Source: UBA1479 sp002706405
GTDB taxonomy: Bacteria > Pseudomonadota > Alphaproteobacteria > Rhodospirillales > Casp-alpha2
DNA length: 64,000 nt
Reading direction: 5' to 3'
Assembly (NCBI GenBank): GCA_963972255.1
Contig: CAXATO010000002.1
Location: 248,001-312,000 of the forward strand
The translations under genes were made by a program, and so were the position numbers. Below are positions 25,817-34,491 of this stretch, piece after piece (within the stretch, counting starts at the first letter, position 1; every line of letters starts with the position of its first letter). The notes under the pieces are model-generated. The model was not told where the DNA came from. It searched no databases and was given only the letters and a program-made list of their open reading frames with translations.

Positions 25817-27355
25817 TCAGAACTGGAAATACAGGAACGGGCTGTCGCCCGAGATTTTGATCACGCAAGCACCGAACAAAACCCCGGTGACGATCGCCCA
25901 TCCGAGAATGGGGCGCCATTTCAAACGAGACTGCACGACGCCATGTTCGGCCAATCCCAGAACGGGGCGGTAGGTGCGCGCGACCTCCATGGTGTTCGGG
26001 CCCAGCACCGCCAACATCCCGGCACCGGCGACCAGCGCAAGACCCCATCGCCAGTCGACCAGGCCGTTGGCAAAAAACCCATCGAAGCGAAGCCAGTCGC
26101 CGCCGACCGCCGCGACGGGGGCGATCCCCTGGAGCCGCCCCGACACGGAGAATCCCTCGGCACCGAACATGGCCCCCAGGACACCAACCGCGGTGTCCAT
26201 ATCGGCGGCGCGGAAGAACACCCAGGCAATGACCACCGCCGCGAAAGTTCCGCCCCAGGAAACCAAGCTGCCCAGACGACCGCCGCCCCATCGTGGAACT
26301 GCCAGGCGCCACGCATGATTGGCCGCAAGATAGGCACCGTGCAACGCGCCCCACACGATGAAATTGAGCGCCGCACCATGCCACAAACCGCCCAGAACCA
26401 TGGTCAGGCCCAAATTGACCCAACGCCGGGCCGGCCCCTTCCGGTTGCCGCCCAAGGGAATGTAGAGGTAGTCGCGCAGGAACCGGGACAGGGTGATGTG
26501 CCAGCGGCGCCAGAAGTCGATGATGCTGCGCGCCTTGTAGGGCGAAAAGAAATTGATGGGCAGGCGGATTCCGAACATGAGCGCCAGTCCCGCGGCCATG
26601 TCCGAGTAGCCGGAAAAATCGAAATAAAGCTGAAAGGTATAAGCCAGGGTGCCGGCCCACGCTTCGGCCAAGGTCAATACGATGTTCGCCGCCGCCGCGT
26701 CATAGGCGGCGTCCGCATAGACCGCAAGCGTATCGGCGACCCAGACCTTCTTCGTCAGCCCCGCCACGAACACGAACAGACCGACATTCAGAAGCCGCCA
26801 ATCCAGGGAACGACCGAGACGTTTCTTGAACTGGGGCAGCATTTCCGCGTGGTGGACGATGGGCCCCGCAATGAGTTGCGGAAAGAACGTAACGAACAGT
26901 GCGTAAGAGATGAAATCACGCTCCCGGGTCAGGCCTTGATGGGTATCGGCCAGGAACGCGATCTGCTGAAACGTAAAGAAGGAAATACCGATCGGCAGGA
27001 CGATTTCTGGGACACTCAGCGATGCCCCCGCCGCGTTCATAAGACCCGCGAAAAAGCCCAGGTATTTATAGAAGCCCAATAGGGACAGGTTCACGGCGAT
27101 ACCGCCGGCCAGCGCCAATGAACGCAGGCGGGACGCCCCCGTGAAGGATTGCAGCCAGCGCGCGACGAGAAAGTTGAAGATGATGGAAAACAGAATCAAA
27201 AAGACGAAATTGAAGTTCCACCAGCCGTAATAAAACAGGCTTGAAAGAACCAGGGATACGACCGCGACCCTCGTATTCTTCGCGGACAGATAATAGAAGA
27301 CGACCAGAGCAGCCGGCAGAAAACAAAATATGAAAATGTACGAATTGAACAGCAT
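25817..27355 (-). CDS. MBOAT family O-acyltransferase (AlgI/PatA-like)
   Basis: A 512-residue polytopic membrane protein beginning MLFNSYIFIFCFLPAALVVFYYL, the classic AlgI/DltB-like start. FWRRWHITLSRFLRDYLYIPLGGNRKG and then GGLWHGAALNFIVWGALHG hold the conserved histidines of the acyl channel. It moves acetyl or another acyl group across the membrane for O-acylation of surface polysaccharide. The ATG at 27355 is chosen from this family start; the frame continues to 27478. It lies on the strand opposite to the surrounding glycan genes and forms a pair with the SGNH-like gene. Confidence 0.9.
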   Translation of the reverse strand: MLFNSYIFIFCFLPAALVVFYYLSAKNTRVAVVSLVLSSLFYYGWWNFNFVFLILFSIIFNFLVARWLQSFTGASRLRSLALAGGIAVNLSLLGFYKYLGFFAGLMNAAGASLSVPEIVLPIGISFFTFQQIAFLADTHQGLTRERDFISYALFVTFFPQLIAGPIVHHAEMLPQFKKRLGRSLDWRLLNVGLFVFVAGLTKKVWVADTLAVYADAAYDAAAANIVLTLAEAWAGTLAYTFQLYFDFSGYSDMAAGLALMFGIRLPINFFSPYKARSIIDFWRRWHITLSRFLRDYLYIPLGGNRKGPARRWVNLGLTMVLGGLWHGAALNFIVWGALHGAYLAANHAWRLAVPRWGGGRLGSLVSWGGTFAAVVIAWVFFRAADMDTAVGVLGAMFGAEGFSVSGRLQGIAPVAAVGGDWLRFDGFFANGLVDWRWGLALVAGAGMLAVLGPNTMEVARTYRPVLGLAEHGVVQSRLKWRPILGWAIVTGVLFGACVIKISGDSPFLYFQF

Positions 27356-27482
27356 CGATGCGAACCATCTGCGATTGGACTCAGCCGCCGGCACCCGACG
27401 CAGTGCCGGGGAATATAAAGTCAAACAATCGCCTTCGTTAGCGAATAAGTGAAGGATCAGGGCATTATTGCTCCCCAATCCG

Positions 27483-28796
27483 ATGATCGGTGAAACCGCC
27501 CACTCGATCGCCCAGCCCGTGAACCGAACGACGGAACGTCCGGAATTTCGCTATATCGTCCTCCATCCCGTTATCTTCACGGAAGCGGATTGGATACGAT
27601 ATGGCTGTGAATATTTCCAGAAGAGGGGGTATCGGGTAGAGGTCTTCGAAGTGACCGAGATCATCCGTCCCGGCGCGACCGCGGCTGCCGCAAACGACTC
27701 CCATGTCAGTACGGGCAAGGCACGCAGGGTAACTTCGCTCGAACAGCTTGAAGACGCCTTCCAACATATATCCGAATTCGACCTCGTCCTGTGTAATGTG
27801 AATCTGGGCCGGCAATCGGCGGCCATTTTTCATCTTTTGACCAAATACAATATTCCGTATGCAGTCTCGACACTGAGCCCGGTGCCGTTTACCCGCTCCG
27901 GCGCCTATGCGCCGCAAATCGGGTTGGTCGGCTACCTTTGCCTCAAGACGTCCGACTTTTTCGGCATGCTTCACCGGCTCAAGACGCAGCTTCGCTCAAC
28001 ACTCGCTTCCATCACCACGGGATCGAAAGTGATGCCGCCGCGATGGTGGATTCGCGCGGGCTGGTGCCATAACACCCTTGGGAGCATGGGTGTTCAATTG
28101 CGGCGTGCGACATTGGTGAAGACTCATTCTTTCGACGTAGAGCGGGCGCTCGATGCCAGTCGCGCGCCCGATGCCACGCCCGGCGCAGAGCCGGGTTATG
28201 CCGTGTTCTTCGATGAAGGATACGTCGACCATCCGGACTTCGCGTATGCGGACATGGCGCCGACGGTCTCTTTCGGCGATTTCAAAAAGGCGACCACGGC
28301 GTTCTTTGAGCGGATCGAACAGGATCTCGGCCTTCGGGTGATCGTCGCCAAGCACCCGAAAACCAATCCGAATATCGCGCGCGACCTTTATCAGGCGCGT
28401 CTTGATCAGGACAGCGGAACGCTGAGACTGGTTTCCAACGCAGGCCTCGTCATCTTGACCGGCAGCACCGCGGTCTCCTATCCGGTCCTGCGACGGAAAC
28501 CGATGCTATTCGTGACCATGGACCGGATCGTTGCCGACCCGCATTTCGGGCCGTTCACCGCGCGCATGGCAAGCTGGTTCGGGCAGCGCCCGCTGAACAT
28601 TGACCACCTTCCCGAAAATTACCGAATGACCATCCCGGCGGTTTCGGAGAAGCGGTATCTGGCCTACGAGCATGCGTTTCTGCGCGAGCCCGACGCCGAG
28701 CCCGGCCCCATCTGGGAGACCGTCGCGCGCCATTTCGAGGCCGATCTTCGATTGCGGGCCGGCTCTCACCAATTCAATCCGCCGGGACCGGCCTGA
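27483..28796 (+). CDS. Putative GT-B glycosyltransferase, unrecognised family
   Basis: A 437-residue soluble protein. The N-terminal half has Rossmann-like strands (YIVLHPVIFTEADWIRYGCEYF, FDLVLCNVNLG). The C-terminal half has RVIVAKHPKTNPN and LVSNAGLVILTGSTAVSYPVLRRKPMLFV. The H-P, G-S-T-A, kP arrangement resembles the C-terminal donor site of CDP-glycerol, polysialyl- and capsule-type transferases. It may therefore add the nonulosonic acid, since no conventional sialyltransferase is seen. The ATG at 27483 is taken in preference to a TTG at 27468, but there is no strong ribosome-binding site. It is divergent from the MBOAT gene. Confidence 0.5.
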   Translation: MIGETAHSIAQPVNRTTERPEFRYIVLHPVIFTEADWIRYGCEYFQKRGYRVEVFEVTEIIRPGATAAAANDSHVSTGKARRVTSLEQLEDAFQHISEFDLVLCNVNLGRQSAAIFHLLTKYNIPYAVSTLSPVPFTRSGAYAPQIGLVGYLCLKTSDFFGMLHRLKTQLRSTLASITTGSKVMPPRWWIRAGWCHNTLGSMGVQLRRATLVKTHSFDVERALDASRAPDATPGAEPGYAVFFDEGYVDHPDFAYADMAPTVSFGDFKKATTAFFERIEQDLGLRVIVAKHPKTNPNIARDLYQARLDQDSGTLRLVSNAGLVILTGSTAVSYPVLRRKPMLFVTMDRIVADPHFGPFTARMASWFGQRPLNIDHLPENYRMTIPAVSEKRYLAYEHAFLREPDAEPGPIWETVARHFEADLRLRAGSHQFNPPGPA

Positions 28797-28801
28797 CAAC
28801 C

Positions 28802-29419
28802 ATGCGCATCGGCATCGACCTGGACAATACGCTCGCCTGCTATGACGCGGTGTTCGCGCAAGCGGCCGTGGAAGCGGGATTGATCCCCTCGGCCAAAGGT
28901 CACGGAAAACAAACCGTCCGGGCCGCCGTTCGTGCCCTGAAAGATGGCGAAACCCAATGGATGGCCCTGCAAGGCCAAGTATACGGGCGACTGATGGGAG
29001 CGGCGCGCCTGATCGACGGCGCCGATGAATTTCTCGCCTGGTGCCGGACCACGAAAAAGCAGGTCTGGATCGTCAGTCACAAAACCCGGTTCGGCCATAT
29101 GGACCCGGACCGGGTCGATCTTCGGCAGGCCGCCCGGTCGTGGCTCGATAAGAACGGGTTCTTCGATCCTGATGGCTTTGCCGTGCCGGAGCAGAACGTA
29201 TTCTTCGAATCCACCCGCCAGGAAAAAGTCCGCCGCATCGCCGATCTCGGCATCGACCTATTCATTGACGATTTATGGGAAGTGTTCAATGAACCCGGTT
29301 TTCCTGCGACGACCCGGCAGGTTCTTCTGGAGCGCCTGGGCCATCCGGTGCCGATCGACACCTGCACGGTCTGCCGATCCTGGCGTGAAATTCATCAACT
29401 GGTCAGGGACGCACGATGA
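28802..29419 (+). CDS. HAD-superfamily-like hydrolase
   Basis: A 205-residue protein starting MRIGIDLDNTLACYD (HAD motif I, nucleophile D5 and acid D7). VWIVSHKTRFG is motif II, with its Ser, at about residue 83, and LFIDDLWEVF is the acidic motif IV. The mostly helical cap sits between motifs I and II. It probably dephosphorylates a sugar phosphate intermediate or a nonulosonate phosphate. It starts 5 nt after the previous stop, and its own stop overlaps the ABC transporter ATG, so it belongs to the same operon. Confidence 0.75.
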   Translation: MRIGIDLDNTLACYDAVFAQAAVEAGLIPSAKGHGKQTVRAAVRALKDGETQWMALQGQVYGRLMGAARLIDGADEFLAWCRTTKKQVWIVSHKTRFGHMDPDRVDLRQAARSWLDKNGFFDPDGFAVPEQNVFFESTRQEKVRRIADLGIDLFIDDLWEVFNEPGFPATTRQVLLERLGHPVPIDTCTVCRSWREIHQLVRDAR

Positions 29420-31248
29420 CATTAATTGAAAGCGTGCGATTCGCCTTCAGTTGCATGGATAGGGCAACGCGAAAGAATGTCGTCATATCCGTGTTCCTGT
29501 TGGCGCTTACGTCGTCGATGGAGATATTGGGGATCGGGCTGGTGTTTCCCGTGATCCAACTTCTTCCGGCGGAAACCCTGGAAGGGCAGCATGAACTGGT
29601 GCAGTTGGCCGCGAAGGCACTCGCCGTTGAATCGCCGGACACCCTTGCCTTGATCGGCGTTATCGCGCTTGTCGCCGTGCTCGGCATAAAAGGTGTCTCG
29701 GCGGTGCTGGTTCAAGCCTGGTCGACGCGCCGCCTGCTCGAAGGTCAGTATCGGGCGACGGCGAACCTTTACAGCGCCTATCTGAAGGCGGACCTGGCAT
29801 GGCATAATCGCAACAATTCCGCGGCTGTCCTGCATCGTCTCAACCATTGCTGCAATGTCCTGTTCGGCACCGTGCCGACCAATTGCGTGACGATATTCAG
29901 CGACGTGATCCTGTCCCTGGGCATGGTGATTCTGCTGGTCACCGCGTCGCCGGTCGCCGCACTCATCAGCCTCGCCTTCGGGGCCTTCGGGGTTATTCTC
30001 AACAACAAGGTGCTGTCCGTCCGAATTCGCGACCTCACCAAGGAACGCGACGAGATTGCCAGGCTCTCGCAAGGCCTTGTCCTGGAATCGAAGCACGGCA
30101 TCCAGGATGTCCGGGTTCTTGCCTGCGAGCCGTATTTTTTCACTCGCTACCGGCGCTTTCTCGACCGGCTGACCGACCTGTTCACCAAGATGAAGGTCCT
30201 GGCGCTGTTGCCGCGCTATTCGTTTGAACTGATCGCCGGCGTTTTCATCCTGATCGTATTCGTGGTGATCACGGAAACATTGGATCGCGCCGCCGTGGTT
30301 CCCACCTTGGCGCTCTACGTCGTGACCGCGTTGCGGCTTTTACCGACGGTCGCGCGAATGACCGCCCAGGTCTCCATGCTGCGCACCGCCATCCCCTCGG
30401 CCATGGAATTGGCGAAGGACCGCGAGACCTTCGGCCAGAACCTGTTCAAGACCGCCATGGTCGACGACACCGCCGCCGCCCGGGACCGGCAACGCCTGCC
30501 GCTTGAACAGGGAATGGAATTGGAAAACATCTGCTTCAACTATCTGCCCGGCGAGCCGATCCTCAACAACATGAATATGACGATCGCGCGCGGCCAATGT
30601 GTCGGCATCGTCGGCCCGTCGGGGGCTGGAAAATCCACCATCATTGGGCTGCTGCTGGGGTTTTTCGCGCCAATTTCCGGGCGCATCCTGATCGACGGCA
30701 AGGCGCTTGATCCCGACCTGTCCGCCTATGAGCGATCCATCGGCTTCGTGCAGCAGGCCGTTTTCGTCGCCGACAGCACCGTTCGCGAGAACGTGGCGTT
30801 CGGCGAGGATCCGGCGGACATCGACGACGCGCGCATCTGGACGGCCCTGGAAATGGCCAATATCGATGCTTTCGTGCGGGAGTTGCCGGACGGCCTGGAT
30901 ACCCAATTGAGTGAACACGGATCGCGCATTTCGGGCGGCCAGCGGCAGCGGCTTGGCATCGCCCGCGCCCTTTATCACGAGCCGGAGATGCTGATCCTCG
31001 ACGAGGCCACGTCATCCCTCGACCTTGAGACCGAGGCCCAGATATCCCAGGTCATTTCCTCGCTTCGCGGGCGCAAGACCATCGTCATCATCGCCCATCG
31101 CCTGAGCACGGTGAAGGATTGCGACATGATCTATTTCGTCAAGGACGGCACGGTCGCCGGCAAAGGCACGTTCGAATCGTTGCAGAAGTCCAATGCCGAA
31201 TTCAGGGCACTGGTCGAACTCGGCGATCTGCAGTCGGCCGCACAATGA
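29416..31248 (+). CDS. Fused ABC exporter (PglK/MsbA-like flippase)
   Basis: A 610-residue half-transporter. The N-terminal membrane domain has about six helices (residues 15-330). The ATPase domain has Walker A GIVGPSGAGKSTIIG (about residue 400), the signature ISGGQRQRLGIARAL, Walker B MLILDEATSSLD and the H-loop VIIAHRLST. Within glycan clusters, such fused exporters (PglK-type) flip lipid-linked oligosaccharides to the periplasm. No Wzx flippase was seen in the window, which makes this the best flippase candidate. Its start overlaps the HAD stop and its stop overlaps the start of the kinase gene. Confidence 0.9.
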   Translation: MTLIESVRFAFSCMDRATRKNVVISVFLLALTSSMEILGIGLVFPVIQLLPAETLEGQHELVQLAAKALAVESPDTLALIGVIALVAVLGIKGVSAVLVQAWSTRRLLEGQYRATANLYSAYLKADLAWHNRNNSAAVLHRLNHCCNVLFGTVPTNCVTIFSDVILSLGMVILLVTASPVAALISLAFGAFGVILNNKVLSVRIRDLTKERDEIARLSQGLVLESKHGIQDVRVLACEPYFFTRYRRFLDRLTDLFTKMKVLALLPRYSFELIAGVFILIVFVVITETLDRAAVVPTLALYVVTALRLLPTVARMTAQVSMLRTAIPSAMELAKDRETFGQNLFKTAMVDDTAAARDRQRLPLEQGMELENICFNYLPGEPILNNMNMTIARGQCVGIVGPSGAGKSTIIGLLLGFFAPISGRILIDGKALDPDLSAYERSIGFVQQAVFVADSTVRENVAFGEDPADIDDARIWTALEMANIDAFVRELPDGLDTQLSEHGSRISGGQRQRLGIARALYHEPEMLILDEATSSLDLETEAQISQVISSLRGRKTIVIIAHRLSTVKDCDMIYFVKDGTVAGKGTFESLQKSNAEFRALVELGDLQSAAQ

Positions 31249-32291
31249 ACGTTTCTTCCGCCAATCCGGTCACGCCCCTGCTCTCGGTGGCGGATGCCAC
31301 CTTATTGGCGGCCCGCCTGCTGAAGACGGAGGTCGCCGATTTCGTGCCGCAATCGGAGGGTCGCAACAACGCGGTCTACCGGGCCACGACGCATGACGGC
31401 CGGTCCTTCGCCTTCAAGACCTACCCCGTTTCCGTCGGCGACACGCGGGATCGGCTGGGCGCTGAATTCAAGGCCTTTCAGTTTCTCGGCGAACAGGGCG
31501 TCAAGGCCGTGCCGGCCGCGATCACCTGCTCGCCCGCCGACCACGCGGCCCTTTACGAATGGATAGACGGCGCGCCGGTCGACACGCCGACCGCGGGCGA
31601 CATCGATCAGGCCGCCGCGTTTGCCGCGACATTGGCGACATTGCGTGACACCGCCGCCGACCGGGATTTCGCGATGGCGTCACAGGCTTGTCTGAGCGCC
31701 GACGAAATCGCCGACCAGGTCCGTGCCCGGATCGACCATCTGCGCGACAAGGGCCGCAAGGGGCACGACCTGGACGACATTCTGGCCGCCATCGAACACG
31801 GCCTGGCCCGCGCCGCCGCATTTGCCCGGCGGGGATATCAAGCCCTGGGCCTGGACCCGGCCCAACCGTTGACGCGAACCCGTCAAGTGCTCAGTCCGTC
31901 CGATTTCGGCTTTCACAACGCGCTGCGTCGTCGCGACGGCAGCTTGGTGTTCCTTGATTTCGAATACTTCGGCTGGGATGATCCGGCGAAACTGGTCATC
32001 GATTTCAGGCTTCATCCGGGAATGAACCTTCCGCAAGCAATGGCGGACCGATTCCTGGACAAAGCCCTGGACGATTTCCAGGCAACCGAGCCGCATTTTC
32101 GGGAGCGGGTTCACCTGCTTGAATCCCTGTATTGCCTGCGTTGGGCATGCATCGTACTTAACCCATTTCTGGAGACCCACTGGATACGCTGGATCGCTGC
32201 CGGAGAAACCCGATCAAGGCAGCAGATTCTCGATCAACAGGCGGAAAAAGCACATAAATTCATCGCCCGCGCGAATGACCTGTCTGCCTGA
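31245..32291 (+). CDS. Aminoglycoside phosphotransferase (APH)-like kinase
   Basis: A 348-residue protein of the APH/choline-kinase fold: FVPQSEGRNNAVYRATTHDG (nucleotide loop), FAFKTYP (the ATP-binding Lys), LYEWIDG (hinge) and LSPSDFGFHNALRRRDGSLVFLDFEYFGWDDPA. In the last motif the usual HGDxxxxN is replaced by SPSDFGFHN, keeping the catalytic Asp and the metal-binding Asn, followed by the D-F-E metal site. It may phosphorylate a sugar such as the precursor of an NDP-activated unit. The ATG at 31245 overlaps the ABC transporter stop. Confidence 0.8.
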   Translation: MNVSSANPVTPLLSVADATLLAARLLKTEVADFVPQSEGRNNAVYRATTHDGRSFAFKTYPVSVGDTRDRLGAEFKAFQFLGEQGVKAVPAAITCSPADHAALYEWIDGAPVDTPTAGDIDQAAAFAATLATLRDTAADRDFAMASQACLSADEIADQVRARIDHLRDKGRKGHDLDDILAAIEHGLARAAAFARRGYQALGLDPAQPLTRTRQVLSPSDFGFHNALRRRDGSLVFLDFEYFGWDDPAKLVIDFRLHPGMNLPQAMADRFLDKALDDFQATEPHFRERVHLLESLYCLRWACIVLNPFLETHWIRWIAAGETRSRQQILDQQAEKAHKFIARANDLSA

Positions 32292-32391
32292 ACCGTGCTT
32301 GATGGCGGCGTCCCGCGCCGCCGCCCAGGCCGCGATTTCACCCCCGGCGGGCAGGATTGCATTGCATATTTCCGCCGCTTGCCTTTATGAC

Positions 32392-32456
32392 ACGAACGTC
32401 ACTCGGCGTTCGTCAGGCGGGGCAGGAATGAATATTTCCTGCGTCGCCCCGTTTTA
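32392..32456 (+). terminator. Two hairpins and T-run, possible attenuator inside the first operon
   Basis: The 200-bp gap between the kinase gene and the next SDR gene has two inverted repeats: ACGAACG/CGTTCGT (32392-32398 with 32407-32413) and GCAGGAA/TTCCTGC (32422-32428 with 32436-32442). The second has G-rich and C-rich flanks that may extend the stem, and GTTTTATCGTCTTT follows. This could be a terminator or attenuator that an RfaH-modified polymerase would pass, or the leader of an internal promoter. No clear promoter was seen. Confidence 0.4.
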
Positions 32457-32491
32457 TCGTCTTTAAACCCGAGAGAAAGAAGGCCCTCAAG

Positions 32492-33502
32492 ATGTCCAGG
32501 CTAAAGAACATTCTGATCACCGGCGGTGCCGGATATGTCGGTAATCGGCTGACCCCTTATCTGTTGGACAAGGGCTACAACGTCACCGTGTACGACATCA
32601 TGTACTATGGCGATGCGACCCTGCCGAAAGACAATCCCAACCTGACCGTCATCGAAGGCGATTTGCGCGACACGAAAAAACTCGCCCAGGCGTTCAAGGG
32701 GATCGACTGCGTCCTTCACCTGGCGTGCATTTCCAACGACCCCAGCTTTGAGCTCGACGGCGGCCTCAGTAAGTCGATCAACTACGATTGCTTCGAGCCC
32801 ATGGTGATCACCGCCAAGAACGCCGGCGTGAAACGCTTCGTGTACTGTTCGACAAGCTCGGTCTACGGCGTTTCCGATCAGCCCAACGTGACGGAAGATC
32901 ATCCCCTGATCCCGCTGACCGACTATAATAAGTATAAGGGCATGTGCGAGCCGCTGCTGTTCAAGCACATGGCCGACGATTTCACCTGCACCGTGATCCG
33001 GCCGGCAACCGTCTGCGGCTACAGCCCGCGCTGTCGCCTCGATCTGTCGGTGAACATCCTCACCAACCATGCGGTGAACAAGGGCGAGATCACCGTGTTC
33101 GGGGGATCGCAGCTGCGCCCCAATCTGAACATTCGCGACATGATCGCCGCCTATGAAATGTTCATCGAGGCACCCCACGAAAAGGTCCATGGCGAGACCT
33201 TCAACTGTGGCTACCAGAACCGCTCGATCAGCGACATCGCCGAAATCGTGCGCAACGTGGTCACGGAAGAATTCCCCGATCGCCCCTCGATTACCATCAA
33301 GACCACGCCGAGCGACGATTTGCGCTCCTATCACATCAATTCGGACAAGATCGCCCGCGTCCTGGGTTTCAAGCCGAAATTCACGATCGAGGATGCGGTT
33401 CGCGAGTTGTGCCAGGCCTTTCGCGATGGCCTGCTGCCCAACAGCATGGACGACGATATGTATTACAACGTCCGCCGCATGAAAGCGATTGACGCCGCAT
33501 GA
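32492..33502 (+). CDS. Extended SDR NDP-sugar epimerase/dehydratase (sporadic carbohydrate cluster)
   Basis: A 336-residue protein: ILITGGAGYVGNRLTPYLL (NAD site), VLHLACISNDPSFEL, YCSTSSVYGV and the YNKYK catalytic pair, then IRPATVCGYSPRCRLDL. The substrate-side residues (LRPNLNIRDMIAAYEMF) and the C-terminal helix pattern are those of SDRs found with heptose- or unusual-sugar genes. The first gene after the 200-bp hairpin region, it leads a tight block with the next two genes (ATGA overlaps). The exact reaction (epimerase, reductase or dehydratase) is unknown. Confidence 0.82.
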   Translation: MSRLKNILITGGAGYVGNRLTPYLLDKGYNVTVYDIMYYGDATLPKDNPNLTVIEGDLRDTKKLAQAFKGIDCVLHLACISNDPSFELDGGLSKSINYDCFEPMVITAKNAGVKRFVYCSTSSVYGVSDQPNVTEDHPLIPLTDYNKYKGMCEPLLFKHMADDFTCTVIRPATVCGYSPRCRLDLSVNILTNHAVNKGEITVFGGSQLRPNLNIRDMIAAYEMFIEAPHEKVHGETFNCGYQNRSISDIAEIVRNVVTEEFPDRPSITIKTTPSDDLRSYHINSDKIARVLGFKPKFTIEDAVRELCQAFRDGLLPNSMDDDMYYNVRRMKAIDAA

Positions 33503-34491
33503 CCATGAAACCGATCAGCATTGTCACCGGAGGCGCCGGATTCATCGGCAGCCATATGGTTGATCTGTTGCGCGATCAGGGGCATCGCGTGCGGGTCATT
33601 GACGACTTCACCGGCGGGCACGAAAAGAACCTTGCCCATCGCAAGGACGACCCGGACCTGGAGGTCGCGCGCAAGAGCATTCTCGACGTCGCGCCCGACG
33701 ACCCGTTGTTCGAAGGCGTCAAATGGGTGTTCCACTTCGCCGGTATCGGCGACATCGTTCCCAGCATTCAGGCGCCCGCCGAATACATGAACGTCAACGT
33801 CCAGGGGACCGTGCGGATTCTTGAGGCCGCACGTCATGCCGGCGTGGAAAAGATGGTGTACGCGGCATCGTCCTCGGGCTTCGGGCTTGCCGAGACACCG
33901 ACCCCCGAAGATCACGTAATCCAACCGCAGTACCCCTATGCCCTAAGCAAGAACCTGGGCGAGCAGGCCTGCATGCATTGGCACAAGGTCTATGGCCTGC
34001 CGGTCAACAGCATCAGGATTTTCAACGCTTACGGGCCTCGGGTCCGGACGACCGGCGCGTATGGCGCCGTGTTCGGCGTGTTCCTGAAGCAAAAGCTGGA
34101 ATCCAAGCCGTTTACCGTTGTCGGTGATGGCAGCCAGACCCGGGATTTCATTTTCGTAACCGATGTGGCGCGGGCGTTTCTGGCCGCGGCGGACACGCCT
34201 CTGTCGGGCGAATCCTGGAACATCGGGGCCGGAAAGCCGGAAAGCATCAACCGTCTTGTCGAACTGCTGGGCGGGCCCGTCGTCTATATTCCCAAACGTC
34301 CCGGGGAGCCCGACTGCACATGGGCGGATATCCGGAAAATTTCCCGGGACTTGAACTGGGCGCCGACGGTCTCGTTCGAAGACGGCGTCAAGATCATGCT
34401 GGACAGCATCGAACATTGGCGCGACGCGCCGCTTTGGGATCCGGAATCGATCCGTGACGCAACAAAGGAATGGTTTGAGTATCTTTCATGA
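33499..34491 (+). CDS. Extended SDR, GalE-like NDP-sugar epimerase
   Basis: A 330-residue protein: SIVTGGAGFIGSHMVDLL, VFHFAGIGDIVPSI, YAASSSGFGL, YALSK for the catalytic pair, IRIFNAYGPRVR and GDGSQTRDFIFVTDVA. It is close in pattern to UDP-glucose 4-epimerase and UDP-glucuronate epimerase types, but the SSSGFG stretch differs from the usual SSSxVYG, so the catalytic Ser/Thr environment is altered. Start and stop both overlap neighbours by four bases. It probably interconverts the NDP-sugar made by the adjacent nucleotidyltransferase-kinase. Confidence 0.85.
   Translation: MTMKPISIVTGGAGFIGSHMVDLLRDQGHRVRVIDDFTGGHEKNLAHRKDDPDLEVARKSILDVAPDDPLFEGVKWVFHFAGIGDIVPSIQAPAEYMNVNVQGTVRILEAARHAGVEKMVYAASSSGFGLAETPTPEDHVIQPQYPYALSKNLGEQACMHWHKVYGLPVNSIRIFNAYGPRVRTTGAYGAVFGVFLKQKLESKPFTVVGDGSQTRDFIFVTDVARAFLAAADTPLSGESWNIGAGKPESINRLVELLGGPVVYIPKRPGEPDCTWADIRKISRDLNWAPTVSFEDGVKIMLDSIEHWRDAPLWDPESIRDATKEWFEYLS

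Noticed and set aside
24737..27082. A 781-residue open frame on the plus strand
   Set aside because: It is antisense to the MBOAT and SGNH-like genes, which have clear family motifs, and its own translation is Arg/Gln/Asp/Gly-rich without any domain.
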